DNA of 64,000 nt from assembly GCF_024868665.1 (NCBI RefSeq), contig NC_079907.1:19347376-19411375 (forward strand), in the 5' to 3' direction. A program made the translations under genes and the position numbers. This document shows positions 23,244-34,378 of the stretch, piece after piece. The DNA is from Triplophysa rosa. Taxonomy: Eukaryota; Chordata; Actinopteri; Cypriniformes; Nemacheilidae. The notes under the pieces are model-generated. The model made no database searches and was not told the origin of the DNA. It saw only the letters and a program-made list of their open reading frames with translations. Each line of letters starts with the position of its first letter. Position 1 is the stretch's first letter.

Positions 23244-24587
23244 TTTGAGGGTTTAATCAAACCCGAGGGGTCATTAAAATATCACAATAAAAAAATATTG
23301 TCCAAATATGTCCTCTTGACATAACGTTTGGCCACTCCTGTATGTTTACGCACAACTGCATTTCAGAAATGTGTGTTTTCCGGGGGGGAAAGGTTTTGAT
23401 TCGAGCAGCTTGTCAGTTCTAAAAGATGCTTTTTGGTCACTGCTAAAGTTTCACCCCAGCAGCTGTCAACATCATTTCAAAGAAGCTGGATGTGGTCAGA
23501 GGACCGGTCCAGCCATTAACTCGGCAGGAGACTGAGTTACCGAGGCTGTTAACTGTCTCCCACTGTGAGGACCATCTTCCTTTCAGACTTTTGCATTCTT
23601 AATGTTTAGATTTTTGAAACATTTAAAAAAATGTTTCTGTGGTGTTAATTATCAGGTCCAGACAAACTGGCGTGTGTTAGTTTGAGTCACGCCAAGTCTC
23701 AAGTATTGCACAAAATGTTTCAGAAATGTACAGTTTTTTACTGATTTGTAATGCATTTTTTAAAAAACGGTAAAAGAAACGTCAAATTCTATAAAAAGAT
23801 TGCAAATGTACATGAAAACCGTAATTTTATGTGAAAAAAATGGATTTTACTGGATATTTTACAGTGTACACTGTAAAACTTTGCTGTCATTTTGCAGAAG
23901 GTTTGACAGTAACTTACCGTAGATTTAAATTACAATTTTGTTTTAAACATAAAATTACCTAATTCTTAAGACTTAATCTCATAGGTGACTTTTCTTGTTA
24001 TGTAAATGTATCGTAATTTAAAGGGGTCAAATGACAGGGCTAAAATGAATATTATGGTTTATTTTAGATGTAATGCAATGTGTATACACAATTTAAGGTT
24101 CAAAAACGCTGTGTTTTCTACATACCGTGCATGTTTGTATCTCCTCTTTGCCCCGCCTCTCTGAAACGCAGCTTTTTTACAAAGCTCATGGCTCTGAAAA
24201 GCAAGGTGTGCTATGATTGGCCAGTTAACCAGTGCGTAGTGATTGGTCGAATACTGCAAGCGTGTGACGGAAATGTAACGCCTCTCACCATATTCGGAAC
24301 ATCTGGTTCCAAAGCAATTGTACTGACAGGTGATAAAATGTCATCGATACTTCCTTATATCAAATGCCCCTGTTAGGCCACGACTGCCCCTGTTAGGCCA
24401 CGACTGCCCCGTGGAAGTTGGAACATAATTACTGATTATTAGGACTTATGTTGTCTTTTTTCAAGTTGCGCGCATGTCTGCATTTGCAGAATCACACAAA
24501 GAAACAACATGCGCTACAAACACACGACAAACTCAACTCGCGTTAGTCCGTAACAAAGTCTTTTACAATGAAAATATACTTACAGGC

Positions 24588-25935
24588 TGCGAATCTGAAG
24601 CGTCAGACTGTCCTTACGAAGTTTTAATGTTTGGAATGGCCCCACTTTTTAACAAAAGCTTTCGTGCATAGCCGGTCTTGATCTCTCCCAGGTTCATGAA
24701 GCAATCATATGTAGGGCTGCAGCTATCGATTATTTTAGTAATCGAGTATTCTACTGATTTTTCCATCGATTAATCTGGTATTCGGATAATAAGTACGTTT
24801 TCTTTATTAAAGAGCAATACTAAATATACAAGAGAAAATAAGACAGGTCTCTAAAAAAGAACAACTAATTTGTTTCCTTTTTAGAAAAATTAACATAATT
24901 ATTGCTGAAATTGCATACATTCATATCTGTGAAAACTAAACCCATTTAGTACATTCCATTGCCATATTACATTCAAAATGCAATATAGGCCTAATACAAA
25001 TGTATAAATATGAAACATTAATAAAAATAGAAAGAATAATTTCAAAGGTAAACAACTAACTTCAGTTTATGCATGATGCATTTAGTTTATCTAAATTAGT
25101 TTTAGTTTCTTTTTTTAATATTAAATAGTAATATATTTGTCCACATAAAAATACTGAATTAACCGGACTTTTATTTTGGCAGGTCGTCGGAAGACGCTTA
25201 TTTTTTAGTGCATTAGCTTCATTCAGTAAAATGTTCTGAAACAAACTCTCAGAGCAACTCTGGAGATGAAGTTCATGTGTTCATGTCCTCATAAAGCGCA
25301 GACGCAGACAAATTCATGAGCATCACGCGTGTAGCGCGTTAAAACTGTGCAGTTCATTCACTCAGACACGCAGAACAGACAGGTGACATGTAAATAACAG
25401 GATTCGGCATCCACTAGTCCGCATCTAGTTTGATGGACTCAATGCAGCCGGAAAACAAGTTTCACTCGCAAAATAGACTAAAACCAAGTAAAATAGCAGT
25501 TCACCATTTCAATAAGCTATCAGTTATTTATCAGCATGAGAAATACGTGTGAGCGTGTGAACAGACTAAAATGCGTGTGTCTCACAGTGAATTGTCACGT
25601 GAGACTTGAGAGCCCTGTAACATGAATAAAGTTTAGTGGGCTGTGCGTTAGTAATATCGGTCCGTGGGGAAACGCAGTGCTCCGTGTGTACTGTAGTTAA
25701 ACGGATTAAACGAGGCTTCGAAGCAATTTTTGTTGTTTGATTTTTGTTTGATTTTGTTTTTGTTGTTACTCGAGGAATCGTTTCAGCCCTAATCATATGT
25801 GAAATGCACTGCACAAACTTCGGATTGTACTTTTCTGGAACAGTGTTGTAAATAAAATGTAACCATTCATTTTTAGTTGTCTCATCTTTTGGCAGGGCAA
25901 ACAAAGACTTTCTTTTCGCAACGAAACACACACCT
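24588..25935 (-). pseudogene. THAP-domain transposase remnant, split by a hAT
   Basis: On the minus strand, 25935 to about 25800 reads VCFVAKRKSLFALPKDETTK and then NEWLHFIYNTVPEKYNPK, with the LPKD and W of a THAP domain. If the hAT and one duplicate of its 8-bp target are ignored, the frame resumes (after a one-base shift) as VCAVHFTYDCFMNLGEIKTG with further KLLLKSGAIPNI on the other side, near 24588-24711. The Cys-x2-His, 'CF-NLGE' and final AIP words are THAP hallmarks. The first cysteine pair is not seen and a stop lies just upstream. It is a dead relic; Kolobok transposases carry THAP domains, which fits the TTAA ends of the host element. Confidence 0.55.
24712..25791. mobile_element. 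hAT non-autonomous element (TAGGGCTG ends)
   Basis: Starts TAGGGCTGCAGCTATCG and ends GAATCGTTTCAGCCCTA, with a perfect 8-bp duplication ATCATATG at 24704-24711 and 25792-25799. The interior has no transposase frame. Ends are related to those of the hAT at 32341-35903. Confidence 0.85.
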
Positions 25936-26178
25936 TACTTGCATTTAGATTTGGGAGGTCTTAGTCAAGTCATGTTAAGAAGTGACGTACATTCGCCGAG
26001 GTGTGGTTACACGAGGCGTTTCAGGCAGGTCTGGGTGAGCATTCGCTTTTAGATAGAATGCATCTTTTGTTCCTACACTTTCATTTTTGCAATTTTACAT
26101 GTCTAATACATGCATTGGCAACTTATAACACACCAAAGACACAGAAAAACACGTATTCGTGCCATATGACCCCTTTAA

Positions 26179-26522
26179 GAAGTTTTAAATAGATTTACTA
26201 GAAAACAAGACAAAAACGCTTAGGAAGAATGTCATTTTTTGAAGTGCTAATGCCAGTAATGAGACCAGTCTCTTCTTGCTCATTTTGAAATGTTTTCATT
26301 TTGATTAAAGTTTAACTCGAATTGAAAACAGTACTAATAGGAAAGTAGTATTTAGTAATAATTAAATCTACAGTGTTTTACAGTGTACCTTTTTACAGAA
26401 ATCACTTGTTTTGAGTCTGTTCTGACAGAAGAATTATAGTAATCCATCATACCGGAGATAAAAACCTAAAACAAAGTTTTATTAGATTTCCATCAATTTA
26501 TCTTGACTTCCCTTTATGTCAG
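26179..26522. other. Spacer between two elements
   Basis: AT-rich, with 'cagtgttttacagtgtacc' near 26375-26390 that resembles the ends of the foldback at 29950-30297. No gene. Confidence 0.35.
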
Positions 26523-26701
26523 TCTCTCGACGTTGTGTCGAACCGACAGAATGGGGTTTGTCTTGAGAACCTATCATCTTCTGAGTATTTAGAAAAGGCC
26601 AATGAAAATTGGCGAATGAAATTTGCATGCCGGGCTCCTCCCCGGATGTCCGGGTATAAGAGGGTTCATTCACCTTTTGTTCTTCAGAGCCTACGCATCT
26701 G

Positions 26702-27388
26702 ATGAGCTTCTCTACGATCTTTGGTGATCATTTTTCTGCTGGAATCTACGACGTGGACAGCGGACGGTCCCTTCCTGCAGCGACTTTCCCCTGAGCGTCT
26801 CGGCAGTTCCTGAAGTGTCTGAGCAATTCCTGTTTTTTCTAAAAGAGCAAATTTCTCCAGCGTGGCATATCCCGCTGTTCTCTTGGGTGCGACGCACTCA
26901 TTGAGGAAGGGGATGGACACGATGTCTGTCTCAGGTGTTTGGGTCTCCGGCACGCAGAGGCAGCCTTCGTGGATACATCTTGCCCGCACTGCGGGAGGAT
27001 GCCTATCCAGACGTTGCGGTCACGGATGGCGGTATTCTTTATGGATAAAGCCACCACCTCGTCTGTTACCCGATCCGTGACGGCAGTGACTACGGCCCTG
27101 CCGCCCGCTTCGGTTAACACCGGGGGTGATATGGGGATCACCGAGAACGTTAGACCGCCAGCCGCAGGCTCACGGACCGTTCACGCCCCGTCTCGCTAGT
27201 CTGACCATTCCTTAAAAGACGGTCCTACCCTGTCTTATTCCTCCGCCACGTACTCGGAAGTGAGTGACGAAGATGAGATGTCGATCGTAGCATCGGAGGG
27301 CGAACTCTTGGCATCCGACCCCGACGATTCCTCGGAGCTCCATCCCCCGGGGGGTCGAGCCCAGGAAGAAGCGGACGTTGAGATGTAA
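26702..27388 (+). pseudogene. DIRS gag-like ORF1, N-terminal part, decayed
   Basis: The frame opens ATG AGC TTC TCT just inside the left terminal repeat and reads MSFSTIFGDHFSAG. It has stop codons near 26792 and 26813 and needs a shift before the segment CLRCLGLRHAEAAFVD, followed by TSCPHCGRMPIQTLRSRM. The Cys-x2-Cys...His...Cys-x2-Cys spacing looks like a zinc-binding cluster and is typical of fish DIRS ORF1. A Ser/Asp/Glu-rich stretch (SEVSDEDEM, SDPDDSSELH) follows and the frame ends at TAA 27386-27388. Structural protein of the particle by family knowledge; here it is not intact. Confidence 0.6.
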
Positions 27389-27640
27389 TCCAAACAGAGA
27401 CTGGTGCACTGGATCGTGGATGCCATATCCTTGGCATACCGGTCGCAAGATCGCCCCTGCCCCTTGGGGATTAAGGTGCATTCCACTCGGGGTGTCGCCT
27501 CCTCGTGGGCACTGGCTCAGGGCGCCTCTCTGGCAGACATCTGCAGAGCTGCGGGTTGGGCTACACCCAATACCTTCGCGAGGTTCTACAACCTCTGCGT
27601 TGAACCGGTGTCAGCCCGCGTCCTGCAGGGCAATAGGTAG
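27389..27640 (+). pseudogene. DIRS tyrosine recombinase, C-terminal tail
   Basis: Directly after the gag stop and in the same frame comes SKQRLVHWIVDAISLAYRSQ, then HSTRGVASSWALAQGASLAD and ICRAAGWATPNTFARFYNL. The His-x2-Arg (HSTR) and the Tyr of RFYNL are the last catalytic residues of the tyrosine recombinase family, so the end of the active site is kept while the first catalytic Arg and most of the domain are missing. The frame ends with TAG at 27638-27640. The join between gag and this tail marks the internal deletion that removed reverse transcriptase and RNase H. Confidence 0.7.
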
Positions 27641-28328
27641 GACCGGCAGCCATTGAGCGTATGCCTGCTGAAGCCCTTCCCACTTTGGGGGGAGCAGTGG
27701 CAATCCCGCCTCACTTCTTTCCCCTCGGGTAAAGAATAGGCATTCCATCCATCACTAAGCACCCTTCCAGGGGGCAGGCTGGGCAGAGCAGCCCTGCCCC
27801 CTTAGGCCGGGGAACAGTTGAGTTATCTCCCACATAGCTCTAACCGGACCTAGTGCTCCAGACGTGGTAACCCCCCCTCCGTGGGCTGTTCCGTCTGATG
27901 TATCCTCATGAATGGTTCCCACCTTGGCAACCCATGACCTCCCAAGGTGGACTCCCACCTTGCGGTTAACTCCTGCAGTCCGCACATCCTTCCCATGAGT
28001 TCTCCCCTGATGGTGAGACCATGTGGTGTCTCCACTAATTCCTCCCTACGGTAGGTAGTGGCCTCTGCAGCGTTTTTCCCCCGGGGGGATAATGCTTACC
28101 CAGTGGCCCGTACGGTGCCGGGCGGCTTCTCGCCATTTAGAGAACTAGGCCTCCGCCCGTGACGGCCGGTGACTAGGGGCTTCCCAACTTTGTGTAAAGC
28201 TCTGGGTCCCCCTCCTCTCCACTGGAGGGTCATAATTTCGCGTTAGCGTCTTCGTCTGACTCGCCCAGGCCAGTCAACGTCGCTCGCAGAGATTGTGACG
28301 CGGCTCAGTGCTGTGGCTTTTCCATAGG

Positions 28329-28438
28329 AACCCCATTCTGTCGGTTCGACACAACGTCGAGAGACCGACAGAAAGGGAACGTCTTGGTTACGGATGTAAC
28401 CTCGGTTCCCTGATGGAGGGAACGAGACGTTGTGTCCC
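28329..28438. repeat. DIRS internal complementary region
   Basis: 28329-28364 (AACCCCATTCTGTCGGTTCG, then acacaacgtcgagaga) is the reverse complement of the element's left tip at 26523-26558. 28380-28436 (ACGTCTTGGTTACGGATGTA and onward) is the reverse complement of the right tip at about 28656-28712. This arrangement is what allows circular copies of DIRS to be templated. The block 28380-28712 is itself a large inverted repeat. Confidence 0.8.
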
Positions 28439-28712
28439 TCATGCCACAACACTGGCCGCCCACCCCAGCGGTCGGGGGAGGATGCTTAGGCTCCTCAGAC
28501 CAACAGGTGAATGAATGAGCACGCCGGCTTCCCTCTTATACCCGGACATCCGGGGAGGAGCCCGGCATGCAAATTTCATTCGCCAATTTTCATTGGCCTT
28601 TTCTAAATACTCAGAAGATGATAGGTTCTCAAGACAAACCCCATTCTGTCGGTTCGACACAACGTCTCGTTCCCTCCATCAGGGAACCGAGGTTACATCC
28701 GTAACCAAGACG

Positions 28713-29207
28713 GTATTCTCATCACTTGAGCAAAATATAGACATGGGATCAGACACAAAAGTAGGCTTTTATCAGGGCTGGAGTCAGCGTGTTTTTTTTC
28801 TTTGGCCGGATCACATTGACCGTGCTACAGTGTTGTTCAGAGCATCTATTATCAATGCCTGCATCTGAGAGCATGGGAATACTGTACAAAGAAGTCAAAT
28901 ACAGTACGTAGTGCCTGCAGACAAGAAGAAACAGAGAATGCTGGCTATACTCTCTCAATCAATAATCAATCATCAATGTTTATTCATAGAGCACATTGAA
29001 AAACCACCGAAGCAGGACCAACAGTGCTCGCAAACAATAACTGTAATAATAACTAGTATAATACGTGCTAGAACTAACAATGTAAACACAATAAAAACTT
29101 AACATGAAATTATAGAAATGTTAAAAAATATGCAAGTTTTACACATAATATAGCATTAAAACGTTGTTCTGTAAAAATACTAGGCGATGTATAGTTGTGA
29201 AAATCTT
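28713..29207. other. Spacer, nothing recognised
   Basis: No exon or element ends seen. Confidence 0.35.
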
Positions 29208-29211
29208 TTAA

Positions 29212-29771
29212 AGGGGTCATATGGCGGAAATACGTGTTTTTCTGTGTCTTTGGTGTGTTATAAGTTGCCCATGCATGTATTAGACACGTAAAATTGCAAA
29301 AATTAATGTGTCGGAACAAAAGATGCATTCTATCTAAAAGCGAATGCTCACCCAGACCTGCCTGAAACGCCTCGTGTAACCACACCCCCACAAATCTACG
29401 TCAGTTCGTGGTATGATTTGACTAAGACCGCCCAAATGTATATGCAAGTAAGATGGGCGTACCTGTCAGTACAATTGCTTTGGAACCTGATGTTCCAAAT
29501 ATGGTAAGAGGCGTTACATTTCCGTCACACGCTTGCAGTATTCGACCAATCACTACGCACTGGTTAACTGGCCAATCATAGCACACCTCGCTTTTCAGAG
29601 TGATGAGCTTTGTTAAAATCTGTGCGTTTCAGAGAGGCGGGGCAAAGAGGAGATACAAACATGCACGGTATGTGGAAAATACAGCGTTTTTGAACCTTGA
29701 ATCGTGTATACACATTGCATTACATCTAAAACAAAGGATATTATTCGTTTTAGCCATATCACATGACCCAT
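29212..29771. mobile_element. Kolobok-like MITE, 'AGGGGTCATATG' family, copy 3
   Basis: Starts AGGGGTCATATGGCGG after TTAA (29208-29211) and ends ATCACATGACCCAT before TTAA (29772-29775). Nearly collinear with 15544-16411 and with the arms of 24022-26174. The uninterrupted 560-bp length gives the usual size of the short form. Confidence 0.7.
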
Positions 29772-29949
29772 TTAACACAACTTGTTATGTCCCTTTCATT
29801 TACGTAATAGAAAATAAACACAAAATGTGTTAAAATAACACATAACATGTTAATTATTACCACATCCTTTTTTAAGAGTGTAAAGACGAATTTGACTGAT
29901 TGCATTATTTATATTAATATATTAATATTATTTATATTTACTTTATATT

Positions 29950-30297
29950 TATTATTTTCTAATTTCTTGGCAAGAGTTTGTTCAAAGCTAAATGAACATT
30001 AAACATTACTTTAAAAATTCTTTATCTTTACAGAAAAAAACTATAAAATAACAGCCACATGCAAAGCATTCTTGGAACCAGAAATACTCAACCGTTTTCT
30101 GTTTTTTTTCTCATTTTGGTTCCCAGAATGCTTTGCATGAGGCTGTTATTTTATAAAAAAAATTCTGCAAAGATAAAGCCTTGTTTGTGTTTAATGATCA
30201 TTTATCTTTGAACGAACTGTTGCCAGTAAATGTAAATCTACAGTAAGTTAACTGCTGCCAGTAATACTGTAATTTCTCCAGAATTTTTTTACAGTGT
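29950..30297. mobile_element. Foldback element ('gcaaagcattct' arms)
   Basis: The words 'ataaaataacagcc', 'catgcaaagcattct' and 'ggaacca' at 30044-30082 have their inverted partners at 30117-30157, and the outer 'ttgttcaaagctaaatgaac' near 29977 pairs loosely with 30197-30225. The right side ends in 'gaatttttttacagtgta'. A long, mostly paired hairpin with no coding sequence. The exact left limit is uncertain. Confidence 0.5.
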
Positions 30298-31106
30298 AGT
30301 AATATTGTTATCATGTGGCCATGTATAGCGATGGTGTCGTGAAAATCTGATATTGTGACAGCCCTGGTACTGTGCATGTACCACAATAGGGTTATTTTGG
30401 CTGGTAATAGACAGAAAGATTAAGCAAAAGTTCCCATTTGCTCTCAGAGGAAATCATTGAGATTTTTCTTTCTTTTGGGATATGATGATGGTATTTAGGT
30501 ACATTTAAGGCAGGCTTTAGCTACCTTCGTTTTAATTCGACACAGAAATGATTTCCTATTTTAAAAATGTCTATTTACAACAAAACTTTATATTTCTAAA
30601 GATCCACACTCTATTTCTTCATGGCTGTCATATGCACATAACGTAAAGCAGTTTTGCCCTCTGACAGGTGTGTGTGTGGATATATCTAGCGTGCTACAGA
30701 GGGGAAAGCAAAATCTCAAAAAAGAGCAAGGCCAGGCTCTAGTAATTGGGTGTGAAATCCCCTTGTAAACACGGTGAGTCACCATCCTTCAGGAAAGTTG
30801 AGGAAAAGTGGTTTAGAAGTGCGTGAGGTGCATGAGCTCTGCTTATTGAAAACGACTCTTGGACTGACACACGCGTGGAGGTCAGTATATGAAAAGCTGC
30901 TCTCGCTGCTTATTAAAGGTAGCATTATTCATTATGGAAGGCTTTCAGGATCTTCAGGTTTATATGAAAGACTCTATCATGTGACTCTGATCCATTAACG
31001 TAATTCTCAGAAGAGACGGCAGGCTAGGATTTGCTTCACAGCTTGTGAATACTTTTTATTATTATTATAACCTTTATTTTACCAGTAACTTACAATCACA
31101 ATAATA
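30298..31106. other. Intronic stretch, nothing recognised
   Basis: No exon, RNA gene or element ends seen. Confidence 0.35.
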
Positions 31107-31910
31107 CAGATATGCACCGATATATCTGCCAACAATCAGTAATAATCAGCCATTTTACACACTATCTATCTGCCGGTAGTTTAAAAACAGCCGATGATCA
31201 GGGCCGATATATACTGTCAATCAAAAAAAGTCAGGAAAATGCTATGAATTTGTGCTCTGTGTATAGAAAATGTTAAGAAACATCACCAGTTTGATGTTCA
31301 ATATTAATCGTCATTATATGAATTAATAACATTCAGAAAGTTAAGAAATATTCATTTAAAGAATAAATATTTTGTGGTCCTACTTTGGTTTAAGGAGTGT
31401 CCAACAACACATTTACGTACGTACACGGATTAAAAACCCTTTCGTTTTCTAATAATAAGCAGTTATTGTTACCTTACTTCTTGACTGACTCTCAAATGAT
31501 TAGTTCGGCGATTCATCTGTCTAATCCCCTACTTTCTGTCAGCCTACTCTGATCTGATTGGTCAGATGGTCTAGTCTGCTGTAATTGGTCTACCACGTGC
31601 AGTGTCGCAAATGGAATGTAAGCGGGCATTACACGGAGTGATGCAAATCCGACCCGGAACTGAAATTCGAACGACAGACAGATCGTTCGCTTGATTCAGA
31701 GTCGACTCCTTTTTTTCTCAAGCCAATAACTTTGTTCTTCGTACACTTTCGTCTTTACAACTTGGCAGACTGCTTACATTCACACACAGCAACATTACAC
31801 ACGGCATGAAATGTCATTTTAAGGACATTGCAATAGCTACTCTTTAATCTTCAGAATCGGTATCGACAGATAACTAATTGGTGGAGAAATTTAGTATCAG
31901 TGCATCTTTG
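31107..31910. mobile_element. TIR element, 'GATGCACCGAT' family, copy 2
   Basis: Starts CAGATATGCACCGATATATC and ends TATCAGTGCATCTTTG. The interior shares 'aaatgttaagaaacatcacc' and 'gccgatgatcagggccgata' with the copy at 48850-49505 and, inverted, with 8081-8337. No matching 8-bp duplication was found at the chosen ends, so its superfamily stays open. Confidence 0.55.
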
Positions 31911-33755
31911 CTAAAAGTCTTTCTAAAATGAAGAGAATAGTGGACTACACACCACAACGATAGCAAAAATGATCCAGAGCAATAATACTGTTCCAGAAGG
32001 CTCCAGAAGTTATGTTGCCATTAGGCGAGGATTGAAAAATGTGCAGAAATCCTCAGACGGCCAGTAAACAGACTGTGGGAGGTCTGTGGGCACATCAGAC
32101 GCTAAGATCAGGATTAATCAAGCCGAGGTGGAATCAGACTTTGTTTAAAATAAAGAAATAAAAATGCAGAGCAAACAGTTCCCTGTAAAACCTTTTCATG
32201 AGAAACTTCCACTCTAAAGAAGAGCTCAAAGGAACAATTTACCCGAAAACAAAAATTAACCCATTATTGACCTATCCTGATTCAATGGATGTATACGACT
32301 TTCTTCAGCCAAACGCAATCAGTGATATATTAAATAATACTAGGGCTGCAACGACACGTCGACGTCGTCGATTACGTCGACTAATAAAATACGCCTCGAC
32401 GCGTCGTATTATTTACGTTTATCTGCTGTAATAGAAGTTTATGTTCCCGGGCGTGTGTAAATTATTCAGCAGAACAAGAGAGAATATAATACACCTGCCG
32501 ACAAACAGCGATCGAGAGCCTCGGACGCAGTAAGTTAGTGAATGGACGGAGGAATTCCCCCTAACGTTACCCCCGGAATGCGATCATCACAGCATGGACA
32601 CGCAATCACAAACGGACGGAGAGGGGCACGTAGATGTAGAGTAGACTTTTATAATGAATTACTTTATTTTAACACTACGCTTTACATTAACGATTTACAT
32701 TAACGCTATTGTACTAGTGTAAGTTAGTGTATGTGAACCTTTGCAGATTGTGACCCTGCTTAAATTACTCTTAGGCTTCAAAAAGGACTAACTATCATGA
32801 AACCACCAATGCACTTTTTATGTCATTCGATAGCTTTATGCGAGGAATAAACCAATATACCATAATTAAGAAACTCTGACCTCCGCTGGTGCTGTCTGTC
32901 AATCTCCAGTCAGCATGCGTGTGTACGGTGACGGTCAGGACGCTACTCTTTCCAAGATGTTCCAATGTCTTCATTATTCTTCATAATGACAAGATGATAG
33001 TCTATGGTTTTGTTTAAAGTGTATTTTGCTAGAGACTGTGAGTTAACGTTACTCGCTGAGTGTAGCTTAGTTTATTAGAAGCACTGGAAGCGGTCTGAAT
33101 ATTTTGCGTCTTCATACGAAATAACTCTTTTTAAACCTCTGATTTAACTGTAAACTGTTGGATTGATGCAACGCACTATGTGTTAAACATGTAACATCAT
33201 ATCTTCTCGTTGTGTTCTAACTATTATTTACTTTGGGGAGCAAAATGATCCCCGGGACTTCAGAAGGAGTAGGTGCTTTAAGCGCATCATTGTGCGTCCG
33301 GGATGCGCATAACTGTAAATAACGAAGCGAATGCATTAAGCGCATCATTCTGAGTTCAGGGTGCGCGGGCTCGCTTTAACGCCACTCTGCATTAGAGTCT
33401 TTTATACGGTGATAGTTTTGTACAATAAACCGAGACAGATAGTAGTATTTTTACTTTTACTCCATTACATAATGAGACTGAAAATAGAGTCGGATATTAC
33501 TTGGAGGAAAAAAATACAGAGCATATATCATGCTCTAGTATTTCATAAACACATTTTTAAGAGACCTAGGGAAACAATGGAAGCAATTGAAACAACATAA
33601 AGACAACAAAAAGCATAAGAGCAATAAAAATTATTTTTATTTATTGAGCTAAGTCTTTTTTTACTTTTAAAATGAAAACTACTTAATTAAAAGAAGATAG
33701 TGATTTTAATGTAAAAACAGATTAAAATGTTAAAACAACAATATTTATAAGATGT

Positions 33756-34343
33756 TGTCACGGTCCTGCCCTCTTGTTTCTGAATTTCTAGTAGTGTGGC
33801 AGGATCGGGACAGAGCCCTTAGGTTTTATGTGAGAAAGCCATGAGTTGTTTATGTTTTGACATCTCATGTGCTTTCTCGTGTCTTGTCATTGGCCCCGCC
33901 CCTCGCGTTTCATGTATTGCTTCCCTGCCATGTCTAATGTTTCCCACCTGCCCTGTGTCATTATCCCTCATTTGTATTACCCTATTTAATGCCCTCTTGT
34001 TTCATTGTCCTGTGCTCTTGCGTTGCATGTGTATGTACCTGTGCTTTGTTTTTGTGCTGTATATTCACCGTGTCATGCTCGTGTTTCTCTTACATTGCCT
34101 AGTAGCATCTGTGGACTACCTTCCTTGTTTTGGACGTTGTGTCGTGGTTAGTGTTTATTGTTTATTTTACCCCTTCAAGGGAAGTGTTCATTTTTGTTGA
34201 GTTATTGTTATAGTGATCATGTCCTGTTTTCCCCATTGTGGGTTTTTGTTTTCTGTTCTGTTGTTTAAGATTAAAGTTTTGTGTTAACCCCTTCATTACC
34301 GCTGCCTGCATCTGGGTTCTTCCTCCACTCCACATCCGTGACA
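33756..34343 (+). repeat. 5' LTR of the gag-only element
   Basis: 588 bp, TG...CA with TGTCA/TGACA inverted tips. Short open frames in both LTRs (119 codons) are the same repeat read twice and are not genes. Confidence 0.9.
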
Positions 34344-34378
34344 GAACGCAAGAGCCATCACTGTACCCAGCAGGCAGC

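Larger units (their letters stand above)
22353..23340. mobile_element. Tc1/mariner-type TIR element, outermost of a nest
   Basis: Starts CAGTTAGTGGCCAAAAGTG and ends CGTTTGGCCACTCCTG, flanked by TA at 22351-22352 and 23341-23342. The ends are inverted repeats (CAG-TAGTGGCCAAA against CAGGAGTGGCCAAA). Without the nested insertion, only about 390 bp remain, so it is a non-autonomous copy. Assignment to Tc1/mariner rests on the TA duplication and the end sequence. Confidence 0.55.
24022..26174. mobile_element. Kolobok-like element, 'AGGGGTCA' family, long copy
   Basis: Starts AGGGGTCAAATGACAG after TTAA (24018-24021) and ends CATATGACCCCT before TTAA (26175-26178). The outer arms match the MITEs at 15544-16411 and 29212-29771, but this copy has about 500 bases more in the middle even after removing the hAT at 24712-25791. 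That extra part carries a THAP remnant on the minus strand. It therefore looks like an older, less deleted relative of the two short MITEs. A 23-bp direct repeat ('gcccctgttaggccacgact') lies at about 24366-24410. Confidence 0.65.
26523..28712 (+). mobile_element. Compact DIRS-type retrotransposon
   Basis: DIRS elements move with a tyrosine recombinase and have inverted ends plus an internal complementary region (ICR). The left end starts TCTCTCGACGTTGTGTCG at 26523; the right end, inverted, covers about 28486-28712. Both share 'ggccaatgaaaattggcgaa', 'tttgcatgccgggctcc' and 'ggatgtccgggtataagagg'. The ICR at 28329-28438 joins the complement of the left end to the complement of the right tip, exactly as in DIRS1. 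Between them are a gag half (26702-27388) and a recombinase tail (27389-27640) but no reverse transcriptase or RNase H. No target duplication is seen, as expected for this class. It is a deletion derivative that must rely on full-length relatives. Confidence 0.8.

Noticed and set aside
26684..27199. Several overlapping open frames on both strands
   Set aside because: Only the plus frame with the Cys/His cluster fits DIRS gag; the others are shadows of this GC-rich region.
33841..34200. 119-codon frames present twice (also 35224-35583)
   Set aside because: They are the same frame in the two LTR copies, rich in Cys, Leu and Val from pyrimidine-rich DNA, with no known domain.
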